Source: Hyalangium versicolor (lineage in GTDB: Bacteria > Myxococcota > Myxococcia > Myxococcales > Myxococcaceae). Taken from it: a stretch of 64,000 bases of DNA. Shown one piece after another: positions 43,877 through 50,998 of this stretch. Where the stretch lies: positions 434,001-498,000 of the forward strand of contig NZ_JAHXBF010000002.1 in assembly GCF_020103695.1 (NCBI RefSeq), written 5' to 3'. Both the position numbers and the translations under genes were made by a program. The first letter of the stretch is position 1. Each line of letters begins with the position of its first letter. The notes below the pieces were generated by a model that ran no database searches, was not told where the DNA came from, and saw only the letters and a program-made list of their open reading frames with translations.

Positions 43877-44595
43877 AGCCAGGCTTCCTGTTCTCCTCGC
43901 TCCTGGTGCTGCTGGCCGGATGTGGCTCGCGCGAAGAAGGCATCCGCCTCCACCTCCAGCTGACCCTTCGACCGCAGGGCTCGGTCCAGGTGGATGGCAA
44001 CACGCGGGGCTTCACGACGGATCGAGGCGATCGCGTCATCCTGACCCGCGCGGATGTGAGCCTGGACAGCGTGGAGATCTTCCCCTGCCCCGAGTCCAGC
44101 GCGTGGCGGTGGCTCCACGAACTCTCGCCCGTGGGCACGGCCTACGCACACAGCGCCTCCAGTCCTCGGCGGCTGGGCACCCCGCACGTGAGCAGCCTGG
44201 AGTCCCCGGACGGAGCCGTGCTGGAGCTGGGCACCCTGCGTCCTCCTCCGGGCCGCTACTGCCGGATCCACCTCGTCTTCGGCCCCGCGGATGCGGACGC
44301 ACAGGGCCTGCCCGCCGATGGAGCGATGGTGGGCCGGACGTTCCTGCTGGAGGGAACGGTCATCCCCGCCAACGGAGAGGGCTCGCACCCATTCCGGTTG
44401 GAGAGTGCTCGCATCGCCAATAGGGAGCTGTCGCTCGACGCGCTCGCTCTGTCGGAAGACCAGCTGGAGGCCGAGCAGCGCATCACCCTGTCCTACGACC
44501 AGTGGCTGGACGGAGCCTCTCCGCTGTCCCCCGACGCCGTGGAGCAGGTGCTGCGCAACGTCGCCGACTCCACAGCGATTACCGCTGTGCAGTGA
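43873..44595 (+). CDS. Lipoprotein of the MbnP/MbnH island
   Basis: A 240-aa lipoprotein (signal MKPGFLFSSLLVLLAGC). The mature part has VILTRADVSLDSVEIFPC and LELGTLRPPPGRYCRIHLVF, a pattern of beta strands that loosely recalls the layout of MbnP (compare SGHYTGLRFTVG there), though similarity is weak. Two Cys could form a disulphide or bind metal. It overlaps the barrel gene by ATGA and precedes mbnP by 90 bases. Function unknown. Confidence 0.8.
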   Translation: MKPGFLFSSLLVLLAGCGSREEGIRLHLQLTLRPQGSVQVDGNTRGFTTDRGDRVILTRADVSLDSVEIFPCPESSAWRWLHELSPVGTAYAHSASSPRRLGTPHVSSLESPDGAVLELGTLRPPPGRYCRIHLVFGPADADAQGLPADGAMVGRTFLLEGTVIPANGEGSHPFRLESARIANRELSLDALALSEDQLEAEQRITLSYDQWLDGASPLSPDAVEQVLRNVADSTAITAVQ

Positions 44596-44685
44596 GTGGC
44601 CCTGCGGCAACGTGCCACGTGGGCGTGAGGGGCCCGGGCTGGTAATCGCGGCCTCTCTACTGGTATCGACATGGAGTCCGTCCCC

Positions 44686-45552
44686 ATGAACCGTCCTCTC
44701 GCTCGCACCCTGCTCGCCGCCCTCGCCGCCGTCGCCACCGCTGCCTGTGGAGACGATGAGCCCAACGACCCGACCGACACGCCGCAGGCCGTCACCCTCA
44801 CCTTCAAGCCCATGGTGGGCAGCCAGCCCTTCGCATGCGGGCAGACCTATACGGGCCTGGGGACGACCGGGACGACCTACGAGCCCAAGGACTTCCGCCT
44901 CTACATCCACAACGTGCGGCTGCTCTCCAACGGGACCGAGGTGCCGGTAACGCTCACCCAGGACGGCGCCTGGCAACAGGACGGGCTGGCGCTGCTCGAC
45001 TTCGAGGACAAGACGGGCCAGTGCAGCAACGGGACGACGGCGACGAACAACAAGATCGTCGGCACGGTCCCCAGCGGCCACTACACCGGTCTGCGCTTCA
45101 CCGTGGGCGTACCGTTCGAGAAGAACCACCAGGACGCCTCCACCGCCCGCGCTCCACTCAACGTGAGCACCCTCTTCTGGGGCTGGGCGGGCGGCTACAA
45201 GTTCATCCGCCTGGACGGGAAGACCAACGGGCTGCCCACTGGACACAACCTCCACCTGGGCAGCACCGAGTGCCAGACCTCGGGCCCCAACCAGGTCACC
45301 TCCTGCGAGCATCCCAACCGCTTCGAGGTGGAGATCGCGACCTTCGATCCCTCCGCCTCGCAGGCCGTGGTGCTGGACGTGGCCACGCTGTTCGCGGGCT
45401 CGAACCTGGACACGAACCAGGAGTCGACGGCGCCGGGCTGCATGGCCGAACTCAATGACCAGGACTGCGCGCCCCTCTTCCAGCGGATGGGGCTGGGCTT
45501 CGGCAGCACCCAGGCCAACCCGGCTGGCCAGGTCTTCTTCCGCAAGGAGTAG
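44686..45552 (+). CDS. mbnP: MbnP-family copper-binding protein
   Basis: A 288-aa lipoprotein (MNRPLARTLLAALAAVATAAC). MbnP proteins bind copper after a Trp is oxidised to kynurenine by the partner MbnH. The family core is visible: VTLTFKPMVGSQPFACGQTY, FRLYIHNVRLL, GLRFTVGVPFEKNHQD and LFWGWAGGYKFIRLDG with Trp165 and Trp167, one of which should be the modified residue. Several Cys are present (FACG, KTGQC, STECQTSG, SCEHPNRF, GCMAE, QDCAP). ATG 44686 has GGAG nine bases upstream; ATG 44671 is an alternative. mbnH follows after five bases. Confidence 0.92.
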   Translation: MNRPLARTLLAALAAVATAACGDDEPNDPTDTPQAVTLTFKPMVGSQPFACGQTYTGLGTTGTTYEPKDFRLYIHNVRLLSNGTEVPVTLTQDGAWQQDGLALLDFEDKTGQCSNGTTATNNKIVGTVPSGHYTGLRFTVGVPFEKNHQDASTARAPLNVSTLFWGWAGGYKFIRLDGKTNGLPTGHNLHLGSTECQTSGPNQVTSCEHPNRFEVEIATFDPSASQAVVLDVATLFAGSNLDTNQESTAPGCMAELNDQDCAPLFQRMGLGFGSTQANPAGQVFFRKE

Positions 45553-45557
45553 GCACG

Positions 45558-46697
45558 ATGCGCGGCGCGTGGTTCTGGTGCGTGGGCTGGCTGGTGTTGA
45601 TGAACGTGGCCTGCGGGGATGAGGCAGAGGCCCCCTATGTCTGGCAGGTGCCCCAGGGCTTCCCCGAGCCCGTGGCGACCGACGACAACCCCATGAGCAC
45701 CGCCAAGGCGGAGCTGGGGCGCTTCCTGTTCTACGACACGCGGCTGTCCGCCAACGGCACCCAGGCGTGCGCGAGCTGCCACGTCCAGGAGCGGGCCTTC
45801 ACGGACGGGCGGCAGACGGCGGTCGGCTCCACGGGCGAGTCCCACCGCCGCAACTCCATGTCCCTGGCCAATGTGGCCTACGCCGCGAGCCTTACCTGGG
45901 CCAATCCCGTGCTGCCGGACCTGGAGGCCCAGGCCATGGTGCCCCTGTTCGGCGAGCACCCCGTGGAGCTCGGGCTCGCGGGGCAGGAGGATCTGCTCCT
46001 CCAGCGGATCTCCGAGGATGCCCGCTACCCTCAGCTCTTCGCCGACGCCTTTCCCAAGGAGAAGCAGCCCATCTCCATGGCCTCGGTGGTGCGAGCCATC
46101 TCCGCCTTCGAGCGCACCCTGTTCTCGGGCAACTCTCCGTACGATCGCTACACGTACCGCGACGAGCTCGATGCGCTCTCGCTGTCGGCCAAGCGGGGGA
46201 TGACGCTGTTCTTCTCGGAGCGCCTGGAGTGCTTCCACTGCCACCAGGGCTTCGCCTTCAGCGACTCGGTGAAGACGAAGGACACCGTCTTCCCCGAGAT
46301 CACCTTCCACAACACGAACCTCTACAATCTGGACGGGCACGGCGCCTACCCCGCCACGGACACGGGGTTGCTCGAGTTCACCGCCAAGCCCGATGACATG
46401 GGGCGCTACCGTGCGCCCACGCTGCGCAACATCGCCGTGACGGCGCCGTACATGCACGACGGTTCCATCGCCACACTCTCCGAGGTGCTGGACCACTACG
46501 CGGCGGGAGGCCGGGCGGCGGCACAAGGGGCCGGCACCAGCCCCTACCAGAGCGAATTCGTCCGGGGCTTCACCCTCACGCCTCAGGAGAGGGAGGACGT
46601 GCTCGCCTTCCTGGAGTCCCTCACGGACCCGGACTTCCTCACGGACCCGCGCTTCTCGGATCCGTTCACTTCGGGAGCCCGCAGCGGATCCAGGTGA
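45558..46697 (+). CDS. mbnH: MbnH-family di-haem enzyme
   Basis: A 379-aa periplasmic di-haem protein of the bacterial cytochrome c peroxidase/MauG superfamily. Two haem-binding motifs: CASCH at 71-75 and CFHCH at 225-229. The N-terminus is a signal with a possible lipobox (VLMNVAC). Family blocks: LGRFLFYDTRLSANGTQACA, NSMSLANVAYA, RAISAFERTLFSG, and DDMGRYRAPTLRNIAVTAPY followed by MHDGSIATL. MbnH oxidises a Trp of MbnP to kynurenine, creating the copper site. AAGGAG precedes ATG 45558. Its 3' end overlaps a convergent gene by 32 bases. Confidence 0.93.
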   Translation: MRGAWFWCVGWLVLMNVACGDEAEAPYVWQVPQGFPEPVATDDNPMSTAKAELGRFLFYDTRLSANGTQACASCHVQERAFTDGRQTAVGSTGESHRRNSMSLANVAYAASLTWANPVLPDLEAQAMVPLFGEHPVELGLAGQEDLLLQRISEDARYPQLFADAFPKEKQPISMASVVRAISAFERTLFSGNSPYDRYTYRDELDALSLSAKRGMTLFFSERLECFHCHQGFAFSDSVKTKDTVFPEITFHNTNLYNLDGHGAYPATDTGLLEFTAKPDDMGRYRAPTLRNIAVTAPYMHDGSIATLSEVLDHYAAGGRAAAQGAGTSPYQSEFVRGFTLTPQEREDVLAFLESLTDPDFLTDPRFSDPFTSGARSGSR

Positions 46698-47103
46698 GGA
46701 TCGCGAGCCGCTCCTCGAGCGTGATGGGCACTCCCGCGTCGGGCGGCGGCATCGAGCAGTCGAGCAGGTTGGCCCGGATGGAGTCCTGCCAGTCCGCGAC
46801 GTGGCCGTAGTCGTTCAGCGGCCAGGGGCCTTCCCACGTTCCGGAGTGACAGATGACGCACCGGCTCTCGAAGACCGGTGCCACATCCGGGTAGTGCGGC
46901 GCAGACTCGGGACAGGCGGTGGGAGCCGGCACGGAGCACGTGGGGGGTGTTGGCCCCGCGTCCGCCCCACCGTCCGGGGTCTGGGCTCCTCCGTCCGGGT
47001 CGCCTCCCGGTGGTGCAGGCGTCGAGGAACCACAAGCCATCACCATGAGACATCCGCCAAGCACCGCCCACGAGGCGATGCCTCTCCATGCTCTGTCATG
47101 CAT
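46666..47103 (-). CDS. Lipoprotein mono-haem mini-cytochrome
   Basis: A 145-aa lipoprotein (lipobox ending VMAC at 24) with a Gly/Asp/Pro-rich spacer and a C-terminal single-haem domain: CVICH at 82-86, MPPP as possible axial-ligand region, and a terminal WIRCGLPK. It is probably an electron shuttle in the periplasm or at the outer membrane. Convergent with mbnH (32-base overlap) and divergent from ycnI. It resembles the protein at 48200-48640 in overall layout. Confidence 0.88.
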   Translation of the reverse strand: MHDRAWRGIASWAVLGGCLMVMACGSSTPAPPGGDPDGGAQTPDGGADAGPTPPTCSVPAPTACPESAPHYPDVAPVFESRCVICHSGTWEGPWPLNDYGHVADWQDSIRANLLDCSMPPPDAGVPITLEERLAILTWIRCGLPK

Positions 47104-47134
47104 GAGGCCACCCTATGAGCAGCGCTGGCTCTCC

Positions 47135-47159
47135 CCAATGCGACAATTTGCCTCATTGG
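47135..47159. promoter_or_regulatory. 25-bp dyad between the mini-cytochrome and ycnI genes
   Basis: Arms CCAATGCGACAA (47135-47146) and TTGCCTCATTGG (47148-47159) match as inverted repeats at ten of twelve positions around a central T. It lies 53 bases before ycnI and 32 before the divergent cytochrome gene, the expected place for an operator shared by both. Confidence 0.5.
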
Positions 47160-47211
47160 ACTCCCTGCATTCCCTCGCAAGATGCGCGCGGACTCCAAGA
47201 GAGGAATCGCC

Positions 47212-47901
47212 ATGAAAAAGACAGTCGGGGCGCTGCTGGCAGGAACGGGACTCTTCCTGGCACCAGCGATGGCCAGTGCTCACATCTCCGTGGCTTCGGG
47301 CGTGGGCTTTGCCAATACGACGCAGGAGATCACCTTTGGCGTGGGCCACGGGTGCGAGGGGGCTGACACATACAGCGTCAAGGTGGAGATCCCCGCGGGT
47401 GTCACTTCCGTACGGCCCGAGACGAGCGACTTTGGCAAGATCTCGATCGAGAAGGACGCGGCGGGCAACGTGACTGCCATTGTCTGGCAGAAGGCCGACC
47501 CGGATCTGCTCGACAGCGATATCAGCTTCTACAACCTCAAGGTACGGCTGAAGGTCCCCAACCAACCCTTCACCACCCTGTATTTCCCCACCCATCAGAC
47601 GTGCAAGAAGAGCGATGGGACGATCTCCACGGCCGAGTGGGTCGGCACGCCGGCGGCGCCCGCGCCGGAGCCCGCTCCCGCGCTCGTCATCGTCCCAGCC
47701 CGCAAGCCCGGATGGAACAAGTTCACCGTGCCCGCCGCCATCCCCGACCTGAGCGCCTACTTCTCGGATGCGCAGATCGTCTGGAAGGGCACCTCGGCCT
47801 ACAGCTCCAACCCGAGCACCACGGAGCTCGCCGGGACGACCTCGGGCGTCACCCCGCTCACCGCCCTGCAGGCCAACGACGAGATCTGGGTGAAGTACTG
47901 A
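47212..47901 (+). CDS. YcnI-family (DUF1775) copper-binding protein
   Basis: A 229-aa secreted protein. The signal ends ASA and the mature protein begins HISVASGVGF: an N-terminal His as in YcnI, where it forms a mononuclear copper site. The DUF1775 core includes EITFGVGHGCEGADTYSVKV, IPAGVTSVRPE and TLYFPTHQTC. The C-terminal part is Pro/Ala-rich and ends without the membrane anchor seen in many Firmicute and actinobacterial YcnI proteins. ATG 47212 follows GAGGAA. One base of overlap with the next gene. Confidence 0.9.
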   Translation: MKKTVGALLAGTGLFLAPAMASAHISVASGVGFANTTQEITFGVGHGCEGADTYSVKVEIPAGVTSVRPETSDFGKISIEKDAAGNVTAIVWQKADPDLLDSDISFYNLKVRLKVPNQPFTTLYFPTHQTCKKSDGTISTAEWVGTPAAPAPEPAPALVIVPARKPGWNKFTVPAAIPDLSAYFSDAQIVWKGTSAYSSNPSTTELAGTTSGVTPLTALQANDEIWVKY

Positions 47902-48107
47902 TGCGACGCGCACTCATGAGGGCGCGGTGGCTGGTGCTCCTCGTCCCGCTCGTGGCGGCCTCCTGCAAGGATGATCCGCCCCCCGAGGAGAATCCTCCTC
48001 CCGGCGACGACAAACCCACCGCGTGTCTCGACCAACCCACGGCGCTCGCGACTCCTCCCAAGGGAGAACTCCCCTGCGAGCTCCTGCCTCCGGGGTTCGC
48101 TCGCTAG
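47901..48107 (+). CDS. Small lipoprotein next to ycnI
   Basis: A 68-aa lipoprotein: signal MRRALMRARWLVLLVPLVAA followed by SCKDDPPPEE, so the mature chain is only about 47 residues and Pro-rich, with two Cys (ACLDQP, LPCELLPPGFAR) that could pair or bind metal. It overlaps ycnI by one base (TGATG), a strong sign of co-translation. Function unknown. Confidence 0.78.
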   Translation: MRRALMRARWLVLLVPLVAASCKDDPPPEENPPPGDDKPTACLDQPTALATPPKGELPCELLPPGFAR

Positions 48108-48199
48108 CGCACACTCGATGGCGCGGCGCGTCGCCGCTCGAACCCTGCGACATTTCGCCGCACGGGGGGTCTGGAGGGATGCCGCAGAGTCCCTCCATC

Positions 48200-48640
48200 A
48201 TGACCTTCCGTGTCCTCTCGCGTCTGGGTTCGTTCGCCCTCGTTGCCGTGCTGTGCCTCGGGCACTCGGACGACGGTGGCTGCGGTGGCAGTGACGAACA
48301 GGAAGAGGAGCACGAGCACGAACACGGAGGCACCGCCACGGGTGCCACGTGCCCGACTTCCAACGCCCCCACGGCCCAGAACTTCGGCACCGCGTTCCTG
48401 CAGGACTACTGCCTGAGCTGCCACAGCGCATCCGCCACGGGCGTCGCGCGCCAGGGCGCCCCCTTGGCCGTCAACTTCGACACCCTGGACGAAGTGCGCA
48501 CCCAGATCGAGCGCATCGACACGCACGCCGCCGCGGGCCCCGGCGCCACCAACACCGAGATGCCCCCCGCCAACCGCCCCCAGCCCACGCAGCAGGAGCG
48601 CGCGACCCTGGGCCAGTGGCTGGCCTGCGGCGCTCCCTGA
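48200..48640 (+). CDS. Exported mono-haem mini-cytochrome with a His/Glu-rich segment
   Basis: A 146-aa exported protein; a hydrophobic start (SFALVAVLCLG) is followed by a Gly/Asp patch, the metal-attracting EEEHEHEHGG, and a haem domain with CLSCH at 71-75, MPPANRP and the terminal WLACGAP. The lipobox is poor, so lipidation is doubtful. ATG 48200 lacks a clear ribosome site; an in-frame ATG at 48179 is possible. It has the same layout as the mini-cytochrome at 46666-47103: CxxCH, MPP, then W-x-x-CG-x-P at the end. Confidence 0.8.
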   Translation: MTFRVLSRLGSFALVAVLCLGHSDDGGCGGSDEQEEEHEHEHGGTATGATCPTSNAPTAQNFGTAFLQDYCLSCHSASATGVARQGAPLAVNFDTLDEVRTQIERIDTHAAAGPGATNTEMPPANRPQPTQQERATLGQWLACGAP

Positions 48641-48696
48641 GAGAAGCCCCCCTTCCGCGCTGATCCGGACCCGATCGGCTGCGGCACGCACATTCA

Positions 48697-48725
48697 TTGA
48701 CTTTGATAATCAGTATCAATACCAT
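48697..48725 (+). promoter_or_regulatory. Promoter of the haem operon with Fur box as spacer
   Basis: TTGACT (48697-48702) and TACCAT (48720-48725) are 17 bases apart. The spacer TTGATAATCAGTATCAA (48703-48719) is a perfect inverted repeat and closely matches the Fur consensus. Fur bound here would block RNA polymerase, giving iron repression. Transcription should begin near 48732, 23 bases before the Com-like gene. Confidence 0.85.
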
Positions 48726-48754
48726 ATTTGCCCACTCAAACCCGGGGGTCGGTC

Positions 48755-48964
48755 ATGCGGGACATCTGCTGCGGTCCTGAGTCCAACGGAGACGACGTGC
48801 GCTGCATGTGCGGCAGCCTGCTCGCGCGGCTGGTGCCCGGGGGAGTGGAGCTGAAGTGCCGGCGGTGCCATCGGACCCAACTGGTGCCGCTGGAGCAGGC
48901 CATGCCCCTTGATCAAGCGGTGCCCCTGGAGCACGGAGTGCCGGAGCAGCGTCCTCGCGGTTGA
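48755..48964 (+). CDS. Com-family small zinc-finger protein
   Basis: A 69-aa cytoplasmic protein resembling Mu Com. Cys pairs are in DVRCMCGSLLARLVPGGVEL and KCRRCHRTQLV, the CxC...CxxC layout of the Com zinc finger (Com activates translation of the Mu mom gene). Another Cys pair (DICCGPE) opens the protein. The tail is made of hexapeptide repeats, VPLEQA-MPLDQA-VPLEHG. It is the first gene behind the Fur box and is followed by the TonB receptor, so it belongs to the iron-repressed haem operon; a post-transcriptional role in that operon is possible but unproven. Confidence 0.78.
   Translation: MRDICCGPESNGDDVRCMCGSLLARLVPGGVELKCRRCHRTQLVPLEQAMPLDQAVPLEHGVPEQRPRG
48884..48937 (+). repeat. Three 18-bp tandem repeats in the Com-like gene
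   Basis: Units at 48884-48901, 48902-48919 and 48920-48937 encode VPLEQA, MPLDQA and VPLEHG; a partial fourth starts GTGCCGGAGCAG at 48938. Such in-frame minisatellites can vary in copy number between strains. Confidence 0.7.
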
Positions 48965-49051
48965 CTCATTCCTGAGGCCAGCGGCCTTCGAGCCCCGAGC
49001 CCCACAGGTCCTCCCCGAGGGGACTTCTGGACACATACTGGAGAACACAGG

Positions 49052-50971
49052 ATGTCCTGGCGTTGGTGGTTTCTGATCGCGGCCTGCGCCGCGCCCGGAG
49101 TGGCATGGAGCGAGGAGCCCTCGGCCGCCGACGGCGGAGTCGATCAGCCCCTGCAGACGGTGGTGACGAGTTCCCGTACTCCCGAGCGGCTGGAGGACGT
49201 CCCGGTCGCAACCGAGGTCATCACCCGAGCGGACATCGTGGCGAGCGGGGCCCAGAACGTCGCGGAGCTGCTCGCCGCCCATCCGGGCCTGGAGGTGCAG
49301 CAGAGCTTCTCGGGCGCCACCCTCGAGTTCCAGGGGCTCGGTCCCGAGTATGCGCTGGTGCTGGTGGACGGAGAGCGCGTCACCGGGCGCGTGAATGGCG
49401 CGATCGATCTGTCCCGGCTCTCGCTCGAGGACATCGAGCAGGTGGAGATCGTCAAGGGCGCCTCCTCGGTCCTCTACGGGAGCGACGCCGTGGCCGGCGT
49501 GGTGAACCTCATCACCCGTCGCGCCCACAAGCCGCTCGGAGCCGATCTCCGCCTCACCTATGGGAGCCTCCAGCAGCTCGACGTGGATGCCACGGGCGAG
49601 GCCCAGGGCGAAGGCTGGGGGCTGCGTGTGAGTGGAGGCGTCCAGCGCCGCGATTCCTATGATCTGGACTCTTCGGACATCGGGACCACCGGCAGCAGCC
49701 TCTCGGGCTTCCAGGTCTCCGCGCGTGGGGATCTCCGCGGTGAAGACAACCGGGAACTGACGGGCACCGTGTCCTACGTACGGCGCGTGCAGCGCGGCGT
49801 GGACCTGGGGTCCACGGGAGCCACCTTCGACCGAGCCAGCCGCGACGACGAGCTCCGGCTGCGGGTGGCGCCCTCGTGGCGGCTCGGGGACACGACGACG
49901 CTGCGCACGGAGGGGTACTACACGGGGTTCAAGCGACGCTATGTGCTCGACCAGCGTCAGGCGTCCGCGCTCGACTCGGTGGAGGACACGCGCGATCAGA
50001 TCGCCCAGGTGAACGGGCAGCTCGAAACGCGCTTCGGTGAGCAGCATGCGTTCCTGGCGGGCGTTGAGGTACTCGGGGAGCATCTCCATTCGGACCGGCT
50101 GGAGGGCAAGAGCGGTCAGCGAGGCCGTGCGTCCCTCTACACGCAGGACAGTTGGTCGGTGCTCTCGCATCCGCATCTGGTGGTCGTTCCAGGGGCGCGC
50201 CTGGATGTGGATTCGCAGTTCGGACCGGCCGTGACGCCGCGGCTCGCGCTCAAAATGGATCCGCTGTCGAGGCTCACGCTCCGAGCCAGCTATGGCTGGG
50301 GCCTGAGGGCTCCCAGCTTCCAGGAGCTGCTGCTCGACTTCGAGAACCCCAGTGTCGGCTACACCGTGAACGGCAATCCGGACCTGAAGCCCGAGCGGTC
50401 GCGCAGCTTCAACGTGTCCATGGAGGTCCGGCCCTTCGACCCTTCGCTGCTGTGGGTCAGCGCCTTCCATCACTCGCTGCGGGACATGATCTCCGTCTCC
50501 CTGAGCGAGGACACGGAAGGCCAGCACTTCGTCTATACGAACCTGGAGCGGGCAAGCATTCGCGGCGGCGAGATCGGCCTGCGCCAGCGGATCCCGGGCG
50601 GCCTCCTGCTGGACGCGAGCTACACGCTCACGGATGGCAAGGACCGCACCACGGGCGAACCGTTGGAGGGCCAGGCTCGGCATCGCTTCACTGCGCAGGT
50701 GAAGTGGCGCTTCCGGCCCTGGCGGCTCGAGGCCTGGGCTCGCGGGGCCCTGGTGGGTTCCCGCCCCTTCTACCCGGACGTGGACGGCGATGGCGTCGCC
50801 GATCCCTACAAGGCAGACCCCTACGTCACGCTGGATGCGCGGGTGACGGAGGAGCTCTTCACCGGATTCCGCCTCTTCGTGGCGGGCTCCAACCTGCTGG
50901 AAGCAGGCAACCCGGATGACCTGCCCATTCCTCCGCGCACCTTCCAACTGGGCATCTCCGTCCAGCTCTAA
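49052..50971 (+). CDS. TonB-dependent outer-membrane receptor (haem/iron)
   Basis: A 639-aa receptor: signal peptide (FLIAACAAPGVAWS), a TonB-box-like segment LQTVVTSSRTPE, the plug domain (VPVATEVITRADIVASGAQN to VLYGSDAVAGVVNLITRR), then a 22-strand barrel ending FQLGISVQL, with the terminal hydrophobic strand typical of outer-membrane barrels. Gene order with HmuY and HemS homologues and the Fur box point to haem as the ligand (inference; the barrel itself does not say). It is 87 bases after the Com-like gene. Confidence 0.93.
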   Translation: MSWRWWFLIAACAAPGVAWSEEPSAADGGVDQPLQTVVTSSRTPERLEDVPVATEVITRADIVASGAQNVAELLAAHPGLEVQQSFSGATLEFQGLGPEYALVLVDGERVTGRVNGAIDLSRLSLEDIEQVEIVKGASSVLYGSDAVAGVVNLITRRAHKPLGADLRLTYGSLQQLDVDATGEAQGEGWGLRVSGGVQRRDSYDLDSSDIGTTGSSLSGFQVSARGDLRGEDNRELTGTVSYVRRVQRGVDLGSTGATFDRASRDDELRLRVAPSWRLGDTTTLRTEGYYTGFKRRYVLDQRQASALDSVEDTRDQIAQVNGQLETRFGEQHAFLAGVEVLGEHLHSDRLEGKSGQRGRASLYTQDSWSVLSHPHLVVVPGARLDVDSQFGPAVTPRLALKMDPLSRLTLRASYGWGLRAPSFQELLLDFENPSVGYTVNGNPDLKPERSRSFNVSMEVRPFDPSLLWVSAFHHSLRDMISVSLSEDTEGQHFVYTNLERASIRGGEIGLRQRIPGGLLLDASYTLTDGKDRTTGEPLEGQARHRFTAQVKWRFRPWRLEAWARGALVGSRPFYPDVDGDGVADPYKADPYVTLDARVTEELFTGFRLFVAGSNLLEAGNPDDLPIPPRTFQLGISVQL

Positions 50972-50998
50972 CCCCTTTCCTCCTCCATGGAGCCTTGC

